Origin: an uncultured Erythrobacter sp.
GTDB taxonomy: Bacteria > Pseudomonadota > Alphaproteobacteria > Sphingomonadales > Sphingomonadaceae
Assembly (NCBI GenBank): GCA_937969505.1
Contig: CALBWA010000020.1
Span: 1-59,712, forward strand
Direction of reading: 5' to 3'
Length of the DNA stretch: 59,712 nucleotides
The translations under genes were made by a program, and so were the position numbers. The notes below the pieces were generated by a model. It ran no database searches, had not been told where the DNA came from, and saw only the letters and a list, made by a program, of their open reading frames with translations. This document shows positions 48,888-59,357 of this stretch, piece by piece (the stretch's first letter is position 1; the number at the start of each line of letters is the position of its first letter).

Positions 48888-48898
48888 TAGGCGGCAGG
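48876..48898 (+). terminator. Hairpin terminator at the bamE stop
   Basis: CCTGCCGCC (48876-48884), loop TGATA, and GGCGGCAGG (48890-48898) form a perfect 9-bp stem. The bamE stop codon TGA lies in the loop. The following bases are only moderately T-rich. Confidence 0.65.
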
Positions 48899-48938
48899 GT
48901 TGCATCCGTTTGACAACCGAAGCGCACAATGTGCGGTT

Positions 48939-48966
48939 CTTGATCGCTTCTCCTCAGCCACCATAT
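48939..48966 (+). promoter_or_regulatory. RpoH-like promoter of hslVU
   Basis: CTTGAT (48939-48944) and CCATAT (48961-48966), 16 bp apart, resemble the alphaproteobacterial heat-shock sigma-32 consensus (CTTG with a C[CT]TAT-type -10). Transcription would start about at the ATG at 48974, so the message would be nearly leaderless. A palindrome CGCACA-A-TGTGCG lies just upstream at 48923-48935. Confidence 0.55.
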
Positions 48967-48973
48967 GGCGGGT

Positions 48974-49534
48974 ATGAACGATAAACATTCCGCTCACGGT
49001 CTCACCCAATGGCACGGCACCACGATTATCGGTGTCAAGCGCGGTGATCAGACAGTCATCGCTGGCGATGGTCAGGTTTCGATGGGCAACACCGTCATGA
49101 AACCCAATGCCCGCAAGGTTCGCCGGATCGGAGAAGGTGGCAAGGTCATTGCCGGGTTTGCGGGCGCAACCGCCGATGCTTTCACTCTGTTTGAACGGCT
49201 CGAGAAGAAGCTTGAGCAATATTCGGGCCAGCTTTTGCGCGCTGCCGTTGAACTGGCCAAGGATTGGCGCACCGACAAATATTTGCGCAATCTGGAAGCC
49301 CTGATGATTGTGGCTGATGCCGAAAGCCTGCTGGTTCTGACCGGCAATGGCGATGTGCTGGAGCCTGAAGGCGGGATTGCTGCGATTGGTTCGGGCGGCA
49401 ATTATGCTCTGGCTGCTGGACGCGCATTGTCGGAATATGAAGACGATGCGGAAACTCTTGCGCGCAAGGCGATGCAGGTGGCTGCCGACATTTGTGTCTT
49501 CACCAATGGCAATGTCACGGTCGAGACCATCTGA
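48974..49534 (+). CDS. hslV: HslV, protease subunit of HslUV
   Basis: This protein of about 186 residues starts at MNDKHSAHG (48974); the ATG at 48965 lies in the proposed -10 box. After removal of a short propeptide, the first Thr of [12 protein letters not shown] becomes the catalytic N terminus. The [19 protein letters not shown] segment is diagnostic. HslV forms a 12-mer proteolytic core with HslU. hslU follows 48 bp downstream. Confidence 0.96.
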   Translation: MNDKHSAHGLTQWHGTTIIGVKRGDQTVIAGDGQVSMGNTVMKPNARKVRRIGEGGKVIAGFAGATADAFTLFERLEKKLEQYSGQLLRAAVELAKDWRTDKYLRNLEALMIVADAESLLVLTGNGDVLEPEGGIAAIGSGGNYALAAGRALSEYEDDAETLARKAMQVAADICVFTNGNVTVETI

Positions 49535-49582
49535 TCCCCCCCGTTCCCCTTATCCGACAATCAGGCTGACCTTTCAGGACTT

Positions 49583-50884
49583 ATGACCGACACCCTTACC
49601 CCCAAGGCCATTGTGGCCGCCCTCGACGAACACATTATCGGCCAGAAAGATGCCAAGCGCGCAGTCGCTGTTGCCTTGCGCAATCGCTGGCGACGCCAAC
49701 GGCTTGGGGCCGATTTGCGCGATGAAGTGACGCCCAAGAACATTCTCATGATTGGCCCGACCGGCTGCGGCAAGACAGAGATCAGCCGCCGTCTGGCCAA
49801 ACTGGCGCAGGCACCTTTCATCAAGATCGAGGCGACCAAATTCACAGAGGTCGGTTATGTCGGCCGCGATGTGGAGCAGATCGCTCGTGATCTGGTCGAG
49901 GAAGCCATCCGCCTGGAAAAAGACCGCCGCCGCGATGCTGTTCGTGAAGCGGCCAGCGATGCAGCGATGGATCGCCTGCTCAATGCTCTGGTGGGGGACA
50001 ATGCCTCCGAGGCAACCCGGGAAAGTTTCCGGGAGCGGATTGTCCAGAACGCGATGAACGAGGTCGAGGTCGAGATCGATGTGACCGAAGCTCCCAATAT
50101 GTCGATGGATCTGCCCGGCATGGGCGGCAATATGGGCATGATCGATCTCAGCGATATGATGGGCAAGGCGTTCGGCAAGCAGCCGACCAAAAGGCGCAAG
50201 CTGCGGGTCCCCGATGCATGGGACAAGCTGGTTGAGGAAGAAGCAGAAAAGCGCATGGACCAGGATGATGTCGCCCGGGTTGCGCTTGAAAATGCCGAGA
50301 CAAACGGGATCGTTTTTCTTGACGAAATTGACAAGATTGCCGTCAGCGATGTGCGTGGTGGATCGGTCAGCAGGGAAGGTGTGCAGCGCGACCTTCTGCC
50401 GCTGATTGAAGGGACAACGGTCGCCACCAAATACGGCCCGATGAAAACTGACCATGTGTTGTTCATCGCCAGTGGTGCGTTTCACGTCGCCAAGCCTTCG
50501 GACATGCTGCCTGAATTGCAGGGCCGTCTGCCGATTAGGGTCGAGCTGCGCGCCCTGACTGAAGAAGACTTCGTACGTATTTTGGGAGAAACGCGGGCCA
50601 ATCTGGTTGAGCAGTATAAAGCTCTGATCGGGACCGAAGATGTGACGCTTGAATTTGCCGATGACGCCGTGGCGCAAGTGGCTAAGATCGCAGCGCAGGT
50701 TAACGATACGGTCGAGAATATCGGTGCTCGGCGCTTGCAGACCGTGATGGAGAAGCTGCTTGAGGAAATCAGCTTTGAAGCAGAGGAACATGCAGGCGAG
50801 ACGATCACGATTGACGCTGAATATGTACGCGGACGCTTGTCCGAGCTGGCAGGCGATACAGACCTCAGCAAATATATCCTGTAG
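49583..50884 (+). CDS. hslU: HslU, AAA+ unfoldase of HslUV
   Basis: This 433-residue protein has Walker A GPTGCGKT at 58-65, the pore loop GYVG at 91-94, an insertion domain with a Met/Gly-rich stretch ([15 protein letters not shown], about 175), Walker [12 protein letters not shown] and a C terminus ending SKYIL that docks into HslV. It unfolds proteins for HslV. It is the second gene of the heat-shock operon. Confidence 0.97.
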   Translation: MTDTLTPKAIVAALDEHIIGQKDAKRAVAVALRNRWRRQRLGADLRDEVTPKNILMIGPTGCGKTEISRRLAKLAQAPFIKIEATKFTEVGYVGRDVEQIARDLVEEAIRLEKDRRRDAVREAASDAAMDRLLNALVGDNASEATRESFRERIVQNAMNEVEVEIDVTEAPNMSMDLPGMGGNMGMIDLSDMMGKAFGKQPTKRRKLRVPDAWDKLVEEEAEKRMDQDDVARVALENAETNGIVFLDEIDKIAVSDVRGGSVSREGVQRDLLPLIEGTTVATKYGPMKTDHVLFIASGAFHVAKPSDMLPELQGRLPIRVELRALTEEDFVRILGETRANLVEQYKALIGTEDVTLEFADDAVAQVAKIAAQVNDTVENIGARRLQTVMEKLLEEISFEAEEHAGETITIDAEYVRGRLSELAGDTDLSKYIL

Positions 50885-50899
50885 CCTCTGAAATTCGCC

Positions 50900-51301
50900 A
50901 TGCCCCTATCGGACATCTCGGAACTGATTGCATCGATGGATCCAGTGCTGGATCAACAATTGTACCGTTTCGTCCTGGTCTCTCGTGAAATTGCGCCGCC
51001 AATCTTGGGCGCGGCCATCGGCACTTTCCGCGAGGAGGAAGGCGTAACCGCTATCGTTCCCGCCGGTGTCGTTATCGAGCTAGAACAATCTGGCGCCGAT
51101 TTTGCCCGAATTACCTTGCAAGTGCATTCTGATCTGGAGGCAGTGGGTCTGACCGCTGCTGTATCAAACGTACTGGCTGCACAAAATATCGCCTGCAATG
51201 TGGTGGCCGCATTCCACCACGATCACCTGTTTGTGCCGGCAGAGCGCAAGGATGAGGCGCTTCAGGCTTTGCTTGATTTGTCCCACGCCGCACGTCGATA
51301 G
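50900..51301 (+). CDS. ACT-domain protein
   Basis: This 133-residue protein is a small ligand-binding ACT fold (about 50-130), with ARITLQVHSDLEAVGLTAAVSNVLAAQ as one beta-alpha-beta unit and FHHDHLFVP as a late strand. The N-terminal 45 residues are extra. ACT domains often bind amino acids. It is 15 bp after hslU and may be co-transcribed. Function unknown. Confidence 0.8.
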   Translation: MPLSDISELIASMDPVLDQQLYRFVLVSREIAPPILGAAIGTFREEEGVTAIVPAGVVIELEQSGADFARITLQVHSDLEAVGLTAAVSNVLAAQNIACNVVAAFHHDHLFVPAERKDEALQALLDLSHAARR

Positions 51302-51397
51302 ATATCGGTGTTTGATAGTGAACTCGGCCTCGCGTCCTTGAGCGCTACCGAGAATGTAGCTCTAACGCAGGCAGTATTTTTCTTGGGACGAGATTTG

Positions 51398-54253
51398 ATG
51401 ATCAGACACACTCTGTTTGGCAACGTTGCAGCTGGCACTCTTGCATTCACATCACCGGCGATGGCTGATGACCATAAGGATGTAGCGGGTGCTTCGGAAG
51501 CCCAATTCTCTGCACCCAAAATTGAATACACCATGTGGACTCTCGACAATGGTCTGCAGGTCATTGCCCTGCCGGACACCGCGACCAGCACTGTTACAAC
51601 GTCGATGTGGTACCCGATCGGTGCGCGGCTTGATCCCGAAGGGCGGAGCGGCTTTGCCCATCTGTTCGAGCATATTCTCAGCCGCAAAACCGTGAATATG
51701 CCCTACAATATGATTTACGGTCTGACGGCTGATATTGGTGGAACCAGAAACGCCTCAAACGGTGTCGACCGGACCAATTACTATGAACAGGTCCCTTCCG
51801 CCTATCTGGAAACCATGTTGTGGACCCACCGCGAGCGGATGGCCAATGTCGTGGTCGATACCGAAGTTTTCGAAACCGAGCGCGGCGTGGTCAAAGAAGA
51901 ATTGCGCCAGCGGGTACTTGCGCCGCCTTATGGCAGGATGTCCCGGTTCGTGCTGCCTGAAAATGCTTTTGACGTCATGCCCCATCGGCGGCCGAGTATC
52001 GGCACGATTGCCGATCTGGACAGTGCAACGCTGGACGACGCCCTGTCCTTTTACGAAGCCTATTACGGCCCCGATACCGCTGTTCTGGTTGTTGCCGGCA
52101 ATTTCGAGATGGATCGGCTGCGCAGCCTGGTGGACCAGTATTTCGCCGATATTACGCCGCGGCAGAACCCGGTCGATTTGACGGTCGACGGGCAAGAACC
52201 ACCAATGAATGGCCCGCGCAGCATTGCTGCCACTGCGCCCAATGTCCCGCTGCCTGTCGTGGGGTCGATCTGGAAGGCGCCGCCCACCACGCATGAGGAT
52301 GCAGCCGCGCTTGAAGTGCTGGAGGCCATCATGAGCCGGGGTGACAACAGCCGGCTCGACAATGCTCTAGTCCGCAGCGGCCGGGCCGTGCGGGTTACGG
52401 CCAATGCCTGGCTTTATCGCGACGCCGGCCAGTTCCACACCTATGCGACAGTTGCTGGCGAGGATGAAATTGGCGCGGCCAGAACAAGCCTTGATGCGGC
52501 CGTATCTGCGCTCCGGAATGAGCTCGTCAGCGAGGCCGAAATTGCCGAAGCCAAAAGCGAAATCATAGCAAGCGAATTGCGGGCCCGTGAAACCTCGCGT
52601 GGTCGGGCCTTTGCCTTGGCAGAAGGTCTCGTATCCTCCGGTGATCCCGATTTTGCCGACAAGCGATTGGCGCAGATCATGGCTATAACAGCAGATGATG
52701 TGCTGCGCGTTTCGCAAACCTATCTCGATCCGAAAAAGCAGGTAAGCTTTACGTATTCTTCCGGTCCCGACGATCCGGCAAGCTATGCCAATCCTGCGCC
52801 GAGGCCATCATATAGAGTGCTGCCCGCGGCAAGCGGTGCTATCCGTGAAGTCGCATCCGAAAGCGACCGTATGCCGCCACCTGGACCCGGCGAAGCACCG
52901 CTAGTAACCCGCCCTGACATAGTCGAGACAACGCTTGGCAACGGCATCAAACTCGTCACAGCCCAAACGGGCGAGGTGCCAATTGCCACCGTGACAATGC
53001 TGATGCCCGGCGGCAGCAAAACCGATCCGCGCGCCAAGGCAGGTCTCGCCAATCTGGCCGCCAGCCTTGCTGACAAGGGTGTGCCCGGTATGGATGCGGC
53101 ACAGATTGCAGCTCGGTTTGAAAGCTTGGGCGCAAGTTTTGGTGGGGGTGCTGGCAGTGATGGTACATTGTTCAGCCTGACTGCTCCGCTGGCCAATCTG
53201 TCCGAGGCGGGCAAATTAGCTGCCACCATAATTCGCGAGGCAAATTATCCGGATGCAGAATTTGAGAGGGAGCGCAGCCGCGCAATGTCCAATCTACAGA
53301 TTGCGATGAAGGAGCCGGGCAGCGTTGCGCGTTTTGTCGCGCGAACCGCCATGTATGGCGCAGCCCCCTATGGCGGCCAGGCTGGCGGTACAATCGACAG
53401 CCTTCCCGGACTGACGCGCGCAGATTTGCTGGCGCACCGAAAAGCCTACTTCCATCCCGATGCGATGCAGATTGTGGTCAGTGGTGGCATTGAGGTTGAG
53501 ATGGCGCGCGGCATTGCCGAGCACATGTTCGGTGACTGGACCGTGAAAACGCCAGCCGGTGCCGTTCCGATTGATGCAAGCGGCGAAGTTCAACCTGTTC
53601 GCACCATCGTGATCGATATGCCGGATGCCGGTCAGGCAGCGGTTCTGGCAGCAATGCGCGCTCCATCGCGAAACGATGGCGATTATTATGCCCTGCAATT
53701 GGCCAACAGTGTCCTTGGCGGTGGTTCGAGTGGCCGGTTGTTTGAAGAAATCCGGACCAAACGCTCGCTCAGCTACGGCTCGGGGTCGGGTTTTGCTGAT
53801 CGCACGGACGCCTCAATCCTGCAGGCCAGTGCTCAGACCACAAATGAAACCGCGGACGAGGTGGCTGAGGTTTTTCTGAATGAGTTTACCCGGCTTGGCG
53901 CAGAACCGTTGGCTGAAGATTTGCTCCACAAGCGCAGGCTTTATCTGACTGGTCGTCATGATCGGTCGCTTGAAACCAGCGGTGGCTTCAACTCAATTGT
54001 TGCAGGCTTGTTGCAGCAAGGGTTGAGCCCTGGTGAAGCGGCTCGCTACGCAGAGGCGCTGGCCTCCGTCGACAGCAATGCGGCCAGCGCAGCGGCGCAG
54101 AATTATGTTGATCCTGACAAAGCAACTTTGGTCATCGTCGGCGATGCTGATCAGTTTCTCGATGACCTTCGTGAAAACCGTCCCGATGTCGAGGTGATCA
54201 CAGCAGATCAGCTGGACCTGTCGTCGGCAAGCCTAGTCAAACCGGCTGGTTAA
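51398..54253 (+). CDS. M16-family zinc peptidase, two-domain
   Basis: This protein of about 951 residues starts at MIRHTLFG (51398); an upstream reading of 30 residues is rejected. A signal peptide ends near AFTSPAMAD. The N-terminal half has the inverted zinc motif HLFEH near residue 88 and the downstream Glu in ETERGVVKEE. The C-terminal half repeats the fold without that motif and ends in the substrate-binding RSLSYGSGSGF region. It is a periplasmic insulinase-type peptidase that probably degrades peptides. It stands alone. Confidence 0.92.
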   Translation: MIRHTLFGNVAAGTLAFTSPAMADDHKDVAGASEAQFSAPKIEYTMWTLDNGLQVIALPDTATSTVTTSMWYPIGARLDPEGRSGFAHLFEHILSRKTVNMPYNMIYGLTADIGGTRNASNGVDRTNYYEQVPSAYLETMLWTHRERMANVVVDTEVFETERGVVKEELRQRVLAPPYGRMSRFVLPENAFDVMPHRRPSIGTIADLDSATLDDALSFYEAYYGPDTAVLVVAGNFEMDRLRSLVDQYFADITPRQNPVDLTVDGQEPPMNGPRSIAATAPNVPLPVVGSIWKAPPTTHEDAAALEVLEAIMSRGDNSRLDNALVRSGRAVRVTANAWLYRDAGQFHTYATVAGEDEIGAARTSLDAAVSALRNELVSEAEIAEAKSEIIASELRARETSRGRAFALAEGLVSSGDPDFADKRLAQIMAITADDVLRVSQTYLDPKKQVSFTYSSGPDDPASYANPAPRPSYRVLPAASGAIREVASESDRMPPPGPGEAPLVTRPDIVETTLGNGIKLVTAQTGEVPIATVTMLMPGGSKTDPRAKAGLANLAASLADKGVPGMDAAQIAARFESLGASFGGGAGSDGTLFSLTAPLANLSEAGKLAATIIREANYPDAEFERERSRAMSNLQIAMKEPGSVARFVARTAMYGAAPYGGQAGGTIDSLPGLTRADLLAHRKAYFHPDAMQIVVSGGIEVEMARGIAEHMFGDWTVKTPAGAVPIDASGEVQPVRTIVIDMPDAGQAAVLAAMRAPSRNDGDYYALQLANSVLGGGSSGRLFEEIRTKRSLSYGSGSGFADRTDASILQASAQTTNETADEVAEVFLNEFTRLGAEPLAEDLLHKRRLYLTGRHDRSLETSGGFNSIVAGLLQQGLSPGEAARYAEALASVDSNAASAAAQNYVDPDKATLVIVGDADQFLDDLRENRPDVEVITADQLDLSSASLVKPAG

Positions 54254-54261
54254 ACGCTCAA

Positions 54262-55755
54262 TCAGGGGTGGGGAGCAAGCCCGATTTCCACCCCGGTTTT
54301 GTCGGTCAAGGCAAAGCGGTCAACCAAGTCGGCACTGGCGGTGTTGAGGCCGGTCACTTCGACACTGCGGCCATTGCGGCGCATCCGCTCGACCACCTTG
54401 TCCAATGCATCAATCGCCGAGATATCCCAGAAGTGCGCGGCCGAAACATCGATGACCACATGCGGAGCCGGGTCAGGCTGAGTGCTTTCCGGGCCGAGTG
54501 CAGCAGTGAAACGGTCGACGCTGGCAAAGAATATCTGTCCGGTGGCGGTATAGATTGCAGTTTCATTCTCTACGTGGCGGGTGACGGTAAACATGCCCAT
54601 CACCTTTTGCGTGAAGAAGATACCCGACAGCAGAACGCCCACCAGCACGCCCAGCGCCAGATTGTGCGTGGCAACCACGGTGATCACAGTTGCGACCATT
54701 ACGACCGAACTCTGCCAAGGGTGACGTTTGAGGTTGGGGATCGAGTTCCACGAGAAAGTCCCGATCGAGACCATGATCATGACTGCGACCAGCGCTGCCA
54801 TCGGGATCTGTCCGACAATCGGGCCGAGCAGCCACAACAGGATCAGCAGGGTCAGGCCGGCGGTGAAGCATGAAAGTCTCCCACGCCCGCCGCTTGTGAC
54901 GTTGATTACGGATTGACCTATCATCGCGCAGCCACCCATGCCGCCGAACATGGCCGCCGCGATATTGGCGACGCCTTGTCCGGCACTCTCGCGTCGCTTG
55001 TTTGACGTCGTGTGGGTCATGTCGTCGACAATCTGCGCCGTCAGCAAGGATTCAAGCAGGCCGACTGCGGCCATGGTGGCTGAATAAGGTGCGATGATCC
55101 GGAGGGTTTCCCAAGTCAGCGGAACATCCGGCCAGACGAAATAGGGCAGACCTTCGGGCAGCTCGCCCATATCGCTGACCGTATTGACGTTCATGTCCAG
55201 GCCAATGGTGATTGCGCCCAGCACGATGATGGCCACCAATGGTGATGGCACGGCAGTGGTCAACCGCGGCAGCAGGTAAATGATTGCCAGTGCGCCAGCG
55301 ATCAGCGGGTAGGTAACAAAGGGTACATCAATCAGCTGCGGCAATTGCGCCATGAAGATCAGGATCGCGAGCGCATTGACGAAGCCGGTGATGACCGATC
55401 GGCTGACAAATTGCATCAGAAGGTCGAGCCGCAGCAACGCTGCAATCCCTTGGAAAATGCCCATCAGGATCGTCGCGGCGAACAGATATTCCACGCCATG
55501 ATCGCGCACCAGAGGCACAACTACAACAGCCACCGCTGCAGTGGCCGCGCTGATCATGCCCGGCCGTCCGCCGGTAAACGCAATGACCATGGCAATCGTA
55601 ATCGACGCGTAAAGGCCTACTCGCGGATCAACCCCGGCAATGATTGAAAAGCCAATGGCTTCGGGAATGAGCGCCAGTGCAACCACTATCCCGGCGAGGA
55701 TTTCCGTGCGTGGATTGGTCAGCCAATCCCGGCGAAATGCAGTGGTGTCGATCAT
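54262..55755 (-). CDS. SulP-family anion transporter, second copy
   Basis: This 497-residue protein has the SulP signature [50 protein letters not shown] near residue 270 and a C-terminal STAS domain (about 410-490) with the loop [12 protein letters not shown]. The Gly-rich SxxSGGRGRxS-type segment is seen in bicarbonate-type (BicA-like) SulP members, so bicarbonate rather than sulfate is possible. It is convergent with the M16 gene and not linked to a sulfur operon. Confidence 0.88.
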   Translation of the reverse strand: MIDTTAFRRDWLTNPRTEILAGIVVALALIPEAIGFSIIAGVDPRVGLYASITIAMVIAFTGGRPGMISAATAAVAVVVVPLVRDHGVEYLFAATILMGIFQGIAALLRLDLLMQFVSRSVITGFVNALAILIFMAQLPQLIDVPFVTYPLIAGALAIIYLLPRLTTAVPSPLVAIIVLGAITIGLDMNVNTVSDMGELPEGLPYFVWPDVPLTWETLRIIAPYSATMAAVGLLESLLTAQIVDDMTHTTSNKRRESAGQGVANIAAAMFGGMGGCAMIGQSVINVTSGGRGRLSCFTAGLTLLILLWLLGPIVGQIPMAALVAVMIMVSIGTFSWNSIPNLKRHPWQSSVVMVATVITVVATHNLALGVLVGVLLSGIFFTQKVMGMFTVTRHVENETAIYTATGQIFFASVDRFTAALGPESTQPDPAPHVVIDVSAAHFWDISAIDALDKVVERMRRNGRSVEVTGLNTASADLVDRFALTDKTGVEIGLAPHP

Positions 55756-55912
55756 GTACTTATGGCCTGATTGGTGCAGGCAGAATTGTGCCCGTCACAT
55801 TATTGCAAAGGGGGCACATACTTGTTGCAATGCACAATGCAAGCTGGCCGTGGCCTGAGTCCGGGACGGATAGCTCGCCAATACTGCGCAATCGACCCGT
55901 CTTGATCGCGTT

Positions 55913-57766
55913 TTATGTGGCTGACTTTGCCTCGGCTTCAGTCAGCGTTTCTGCGCCAGTATCGCTTTCATCTTCGGTCTGTTGCCGGTTCCACATTTCC
56001 GCATACAGGCCGCCCTTGGCCAGCAGCTGTGCATGACGGCCCTGTTCGGCCAGCTGGCCTTGATCCAGCACCAGAATGTTGTCCGCGTCCGCAATGGTGG
56101 ACAGGCGGTGGGCGATGGCAATTGTCGTGCGATCCTGAGCAATCCGGCGCAGCGTTGCAAGTATGTCTTGCTCTGTCCGGCTGTCGAGCGCGCTGGTCGC
56201 TTCGTCCAGCAACAGGATGGGCGGGTTTTTAACCAGCGTTCGGGCGATAGCAACGCGCTGCTTCTCGCCGCCCGACAGCTTCAATCCGCGCTCCCCGACC
56301 TCGGTTTCCAGCCCCTGAGGTTGAGCATCAATAAAAGGCATGATGGCTGCATCGCGGCTGGCGCGCAGCACATCTGCCTCGCTAGCGCCGTCGCTGCCAT
56401 AAGCTATATTGTAGCGCAGCGTGTCGTTGAACAGGACGCTGTCTTGCGGGACGATCCCGATGGCGGCGCGCACGCTGTCCTGTGTGACCATGGCAATGTC
56501 CTGTCCATCGATCAGGATGCGGCCTGATTGCGGATCGTAAAAACGGAACAGAAGCCGCGCGATAGTGCTTTTGCCCGCTCCCGATGGGCCGACAATGGCG
56601 GTTTGCGATCCAGCAGGCACATCAAAGCTCAGGCCTTTGAGGATTTCGCGGCCATCATCATAACGGAACTGGACATTATCGAACCGGATTGCCGCCCGTT
56701 GAACCAGCAGGGCCGGGGCACCCGGCTTATCCTGCACCTCAACCTCTGTGTCGATCAGCTTGAACATGGCACCCATATCGACCAGGCCCTGGCGGATGGA
56801 GCGATACACAAAGCCTAGCAGATCAAGCGGACGGAAAAGCTGCAACAGATAGGTGTTTACAAACACCAGATCGCCAACCGAAAAGCGACCTTGGCTCCAC
56901 CCCCATACGCTATAGGCCATGGCACCGCCCATCAGCAGATTGGTAATTGCTGACTGCGCGATATTAAGGAGCCCAAGCGAGTTTTCCGATTTCAGAGCAG
57001 CGCGCGCGTAGGATTGGGCAGCCTCGCCATAGCGCGCCTCTTCGCGGCTCTCGGCGTTGAAGTATTTGACCGTTTCGTAATTGAGCAGCGAATCCACTGC
57101 CCGATCAAGCGCCTTGCCATCAAGGTCATTCATCTTGCGGCGCAGCTTGGTCCGCCATTCGGTGATCCAGCGAGTGATGGCGATGTAGGCAATCACGGTG
57201 ATTGCTGTTGCGATAACCAGTTCAATCCCGAAATTGAGGTAAAAGATGACGCCGACCGCAATCAGCTCGAACGCCGTCGGCGCGATGTTGAACAAGAGGA
57301 AGTAGAGCATCGTGTCGATGCTCTTGGTCCCGCGCTCTATGATCTTGGTGACTTCGCCCGTCCGGCGCGACAGATGAAAACGCAGACTGAGGCGGTGGAG
57401 ACGATGGAACACATCCTGCGCCAGCGTCAGCGTTGCGACCTGGCCGACTCGTTCAAACACAATGTTACGGATGTTGTCGAAGGTGACGCTGGTAAAGCGG
57501 CCCAGTCCATATGCCAGGACCAGCGCCATCGCGACCGATACCGCTTCGCTCGCCGCCTCGCTGCCGGACATGGTGTCGACCGCATTGCGATAGGCGTAGG
57601 GCAGGGCGAGGGTCACACCCTTGGCAAACAGTACCAGTATAAGAGCGATGACAATGCGCGCTCTTAAGGAAGGATGATCACGCGGCCACAGATAGGGAAG
57701 AAACCGCCTGAGGGTATGCCAGCCATCAGCCTCCAGTGGGCGGTTATCTCCAGTATAGGGCGGCAT
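55913..57766 (-). CDS. Atm1-type ABC exporter (permease-ATPase)
   Basis: This 617-residue half-transporter has a six-helix membrane domain (about 45-330). The ATPase (about 355-600) carries Walker A GPSGAGKST, signature LSGGEKQR, Walker B ILLLDEATSALD and the H-loop IAHRLST. The N-terminal membrane domain contains the RTGEVTKIIERGTKSID segment of Atm1/ABCB7 proteins. These export glutathione-bound sulfur or metal-glutathione compounds. It is alone on this strand between the SulP and retropepsin genes. Confidence 0.92.
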   Translation of the reverse strand: MPPYTGDNRPLEADGWHTLRRFLPYLWPRDHPSLRARIVIALILVLFAKGVTLALPYAYRNAVDTMSGSEAASEAVSVAMALVLAYGLGRFTSVTFDNIRNIVFERVGQVATLTLAQDVFHRLHRLSLRFHLSRRTGEVTKIIERGTKSIDTMLYFLLFNIAPTAFELIAVGVIFYLNFGIELVIATAITVIAYIAITRWITEWRTKLRRKMNDLDGKALDRAVDSLLNYETVKYFNAESREEARYGEAAQSYARAALKSENSLGLLNIAQSAITNLLMGGAMAYSVWGWSQGRFSVGDLVFVNTYLLQLFRPLDLLGFVYRSIRQGLVDMGAMFKLIDTEVEVQDKPGAPALLVQRAAIRFDNVQFRYDDGREILKGLSFDVPAGSQTAIVGPSGAGKSTIARLLFRFYDPQSGRILIDGQDIAMVTQDSVRAAIGIVPQDSVLFNDTLRYNIAYGSDGASEADVLRASRDAAIMPFIDAQPQGLETEVGERGLKLSGGEKQRVAIARTLVKNPPILLLDEATSALDSRTEQDILATLRRIAQDRTTIAIAHRLSTIADADNILVLDQGQLAEQGRHAQLLAKGGLYAEMWNRQQTEDESDTGAETLTEAEAKSAT

Positions 57767-57863
57767 CAGGAAGTTGATGTGGGCGCACGCTAGGCAATTG
57801 GCAAGCGGTCGCTCTGTGAAAGCTGCTCACCGCGCGCAGCGTGGCGCAATTGGACCGATACGG

Positions 57864-58823
57864 TCAGAGGCGCGTGGCGTGCCTCTTGCGGAACTTGCGC
57901 TCAACATCGCGAGGCAGGTCAAACAAGATGCGCTGCTTGGAAAAGTCGATCGCAACCCGGTCAAACATTCGGAGATGCTGCATGCCTATGGATAGGACAG
58001 GCTTGTCTTTCAGGCCCAGCGCTTCAAATGCAGGTGCGTCAGCATAGGCAATCGGGACATCGCGCATGGTTATGTTCTGGATTGTCACGGTACGAGCATA
58101 GGATAATTGCCCGATCATCGAGACGCCGTTTACGTCAGTTGTAGTTATGTCTTGCGCACGCTTTGCCCTGATCCTGTCACGCAAGGCAAAATTGCCAAGG
58201 CTGGTCTGCGCTCCGGTGTCGATGATAACCGTGGCGCGAACACCTTCAATGACTGCGTCAGTAATCAGCAATTGGCCAAGTTTGTGCCGCGCGCGCACGA
58301 CAATCTCGAAACCCTTCCGGCTGAAGTCGCTCTCAACGTCAGCAACCGCGATCGTATCATTACGGAAATCGATCATGACCCGCAGATCCTGCAAGCTGTC
58401 GAGCCCGATGATGCCGTCCGCACCGACATGCCGGCGTTCGAGCACGGGCGCTGCGAGATTGTGGAAGGTGCGCTCGCCCACTTCCAGATTGTCGAGTTCG
58501 ACCAATTCAACCGAGCGGCGGCTGGCCATGCCGACCAAGGTGGCCATGCCAAGCGACTCAAGGCCGAGGGAATTGTTGATCTCATGCGTGACCACGGTTG
58601 CCTGTGACCCAGTGTCGATCATGAAGTTGTATGGCCCGGCGCCATCGATAGTCACCGGAATCGTCATGCGCTCGTTGCGCTCCTCTTCCAGATCTATGAC
58701 TTCAGTGCCGGCTTCGCCAATGGTCGGCGCGATGCTGGGCACGACTTTCTGATCCACCACCGGCTGCGCAACTGTGATGGCCATTGCCAAGGCGGGGGCT
58801 CCCGCGATCCAGATGTTCGACAT
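57864..58823 (-). CDS. Retropepsin-like aspartic peptidase, two DTG motifs
   Basis: This 319-residue protein has a signal peptide ending near residue 20-25 and two aspartic-peptidase half-domains. Each carries the catalytic motif: MIDTGSQAT (about residue 70) and IIDTGAQTS (about residue 203). Unlike single-domain retropepsins, both copies lie in one chain, as in pepsin-like architecture. GAG(G)AAA spacing at the start is good. It is probably periplasmic. The substrate is unknown. Confidence 0.85.
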   Translation of the reverse strand: MSNIWIAGAPALAMAITVAQPVVDQKVVPSIAPTIGEAGTEVIDLEEERNERMTIPVTIDGAGPYNFMIDTGSQATVVTHEINNSLGLESLGMATLVGMASRRSVELVELDNLEVGERTFHNLAAPVLERRHVGADGIIGLDSLQDLRVMIDFRNDTIAVADVESDFSRKGFEIVVRARHKLGQLLITDAVIEGVRATVIIDTGAQTSLGNFALRDRIRAKRAQDITTTDVNGVSMIGQLSYARTVTIQNITMRDVPIAYADAPAFEALGLKDKPVLSIGMQHLRMFDRVAIDFSKQRILFDLPRDVERKFRKRHATRL

Positions 58824-59193
58824 GTTTCCTCACCCGTTATTTGCCGCGCCCTTATTAAGGCAAGGCCGATTGGTATTGCTTTGAGCATCTTTGTGCCCCG
58901 ACACACCTATACCATCGATGCGCGCGAATCCCGAATCGTATCGCCAGGAGGCTGATTGGCTGATGTGAAACGCATTCCGGCTCTGATTCCCGATTAAGGA
59001 CGATCATCGTTCGCGCGATTCACCATGCAAGCGACGCGATTCAGGCATCTTTTTGCTGCATTGCAACCTGATTTACACCCTGAACCGCATCCAGGATGAT
59101 GTGTTCAAACGCAAACCACGTCCAATCAGCGCTCTGAAACCCGCAGAAAACCGTCATTTTCGAAACTCTTTGAAATAAAATTGCAAAAAGGCG
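58824..59193. other. Upstream region of the rRNA operon
   Basis: About 370 bp without a real gene. It holds a 14-codon frame with AGGAGG upstream at 58956-58997 (see findings) and a T-rich segment before the promoter. No other structure is clear. Confidence 0.5.
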
Positions 59194-59222
59194 TTGACCG
59201 AATCCGAGCGTCCCCATATATG
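59194..59222 (+). promoter_or_regulatory. rRNA promoter
   Basis: TTGACC (59194-59199) and TATATG (59217-59222) are separated by 17 bp, a strong sigma-70-type promoter. It lies 374 bp before the 16S start, as expected for an alphaproteobacterial rrn operon with a long leader. Confidence 0.7.
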
Positions 59223-59347
59223 CCCTCTCACCGACGCGGCGCTGACGGTTTCCACCGCCTTCGCAGCAATCGGTCGCCAACATAAACGGACAACCGGCCC
59301 CCGGTGCAAATCGGGGATCATTTGTTGTCCGCTTCTTATGTTGGATG

Positions 59348-59357
59348 GCTCTTTGAC
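59348..59357 (+). promoter_or_regulatory. boxA antitermination element in the rrn leader
   Basis: GCTCTTTGAC matches the boxA core, which recruits NusB/NusE to the rRNA transcript. It lies between the promoter and the 16S gene. Confidence 0.6.
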
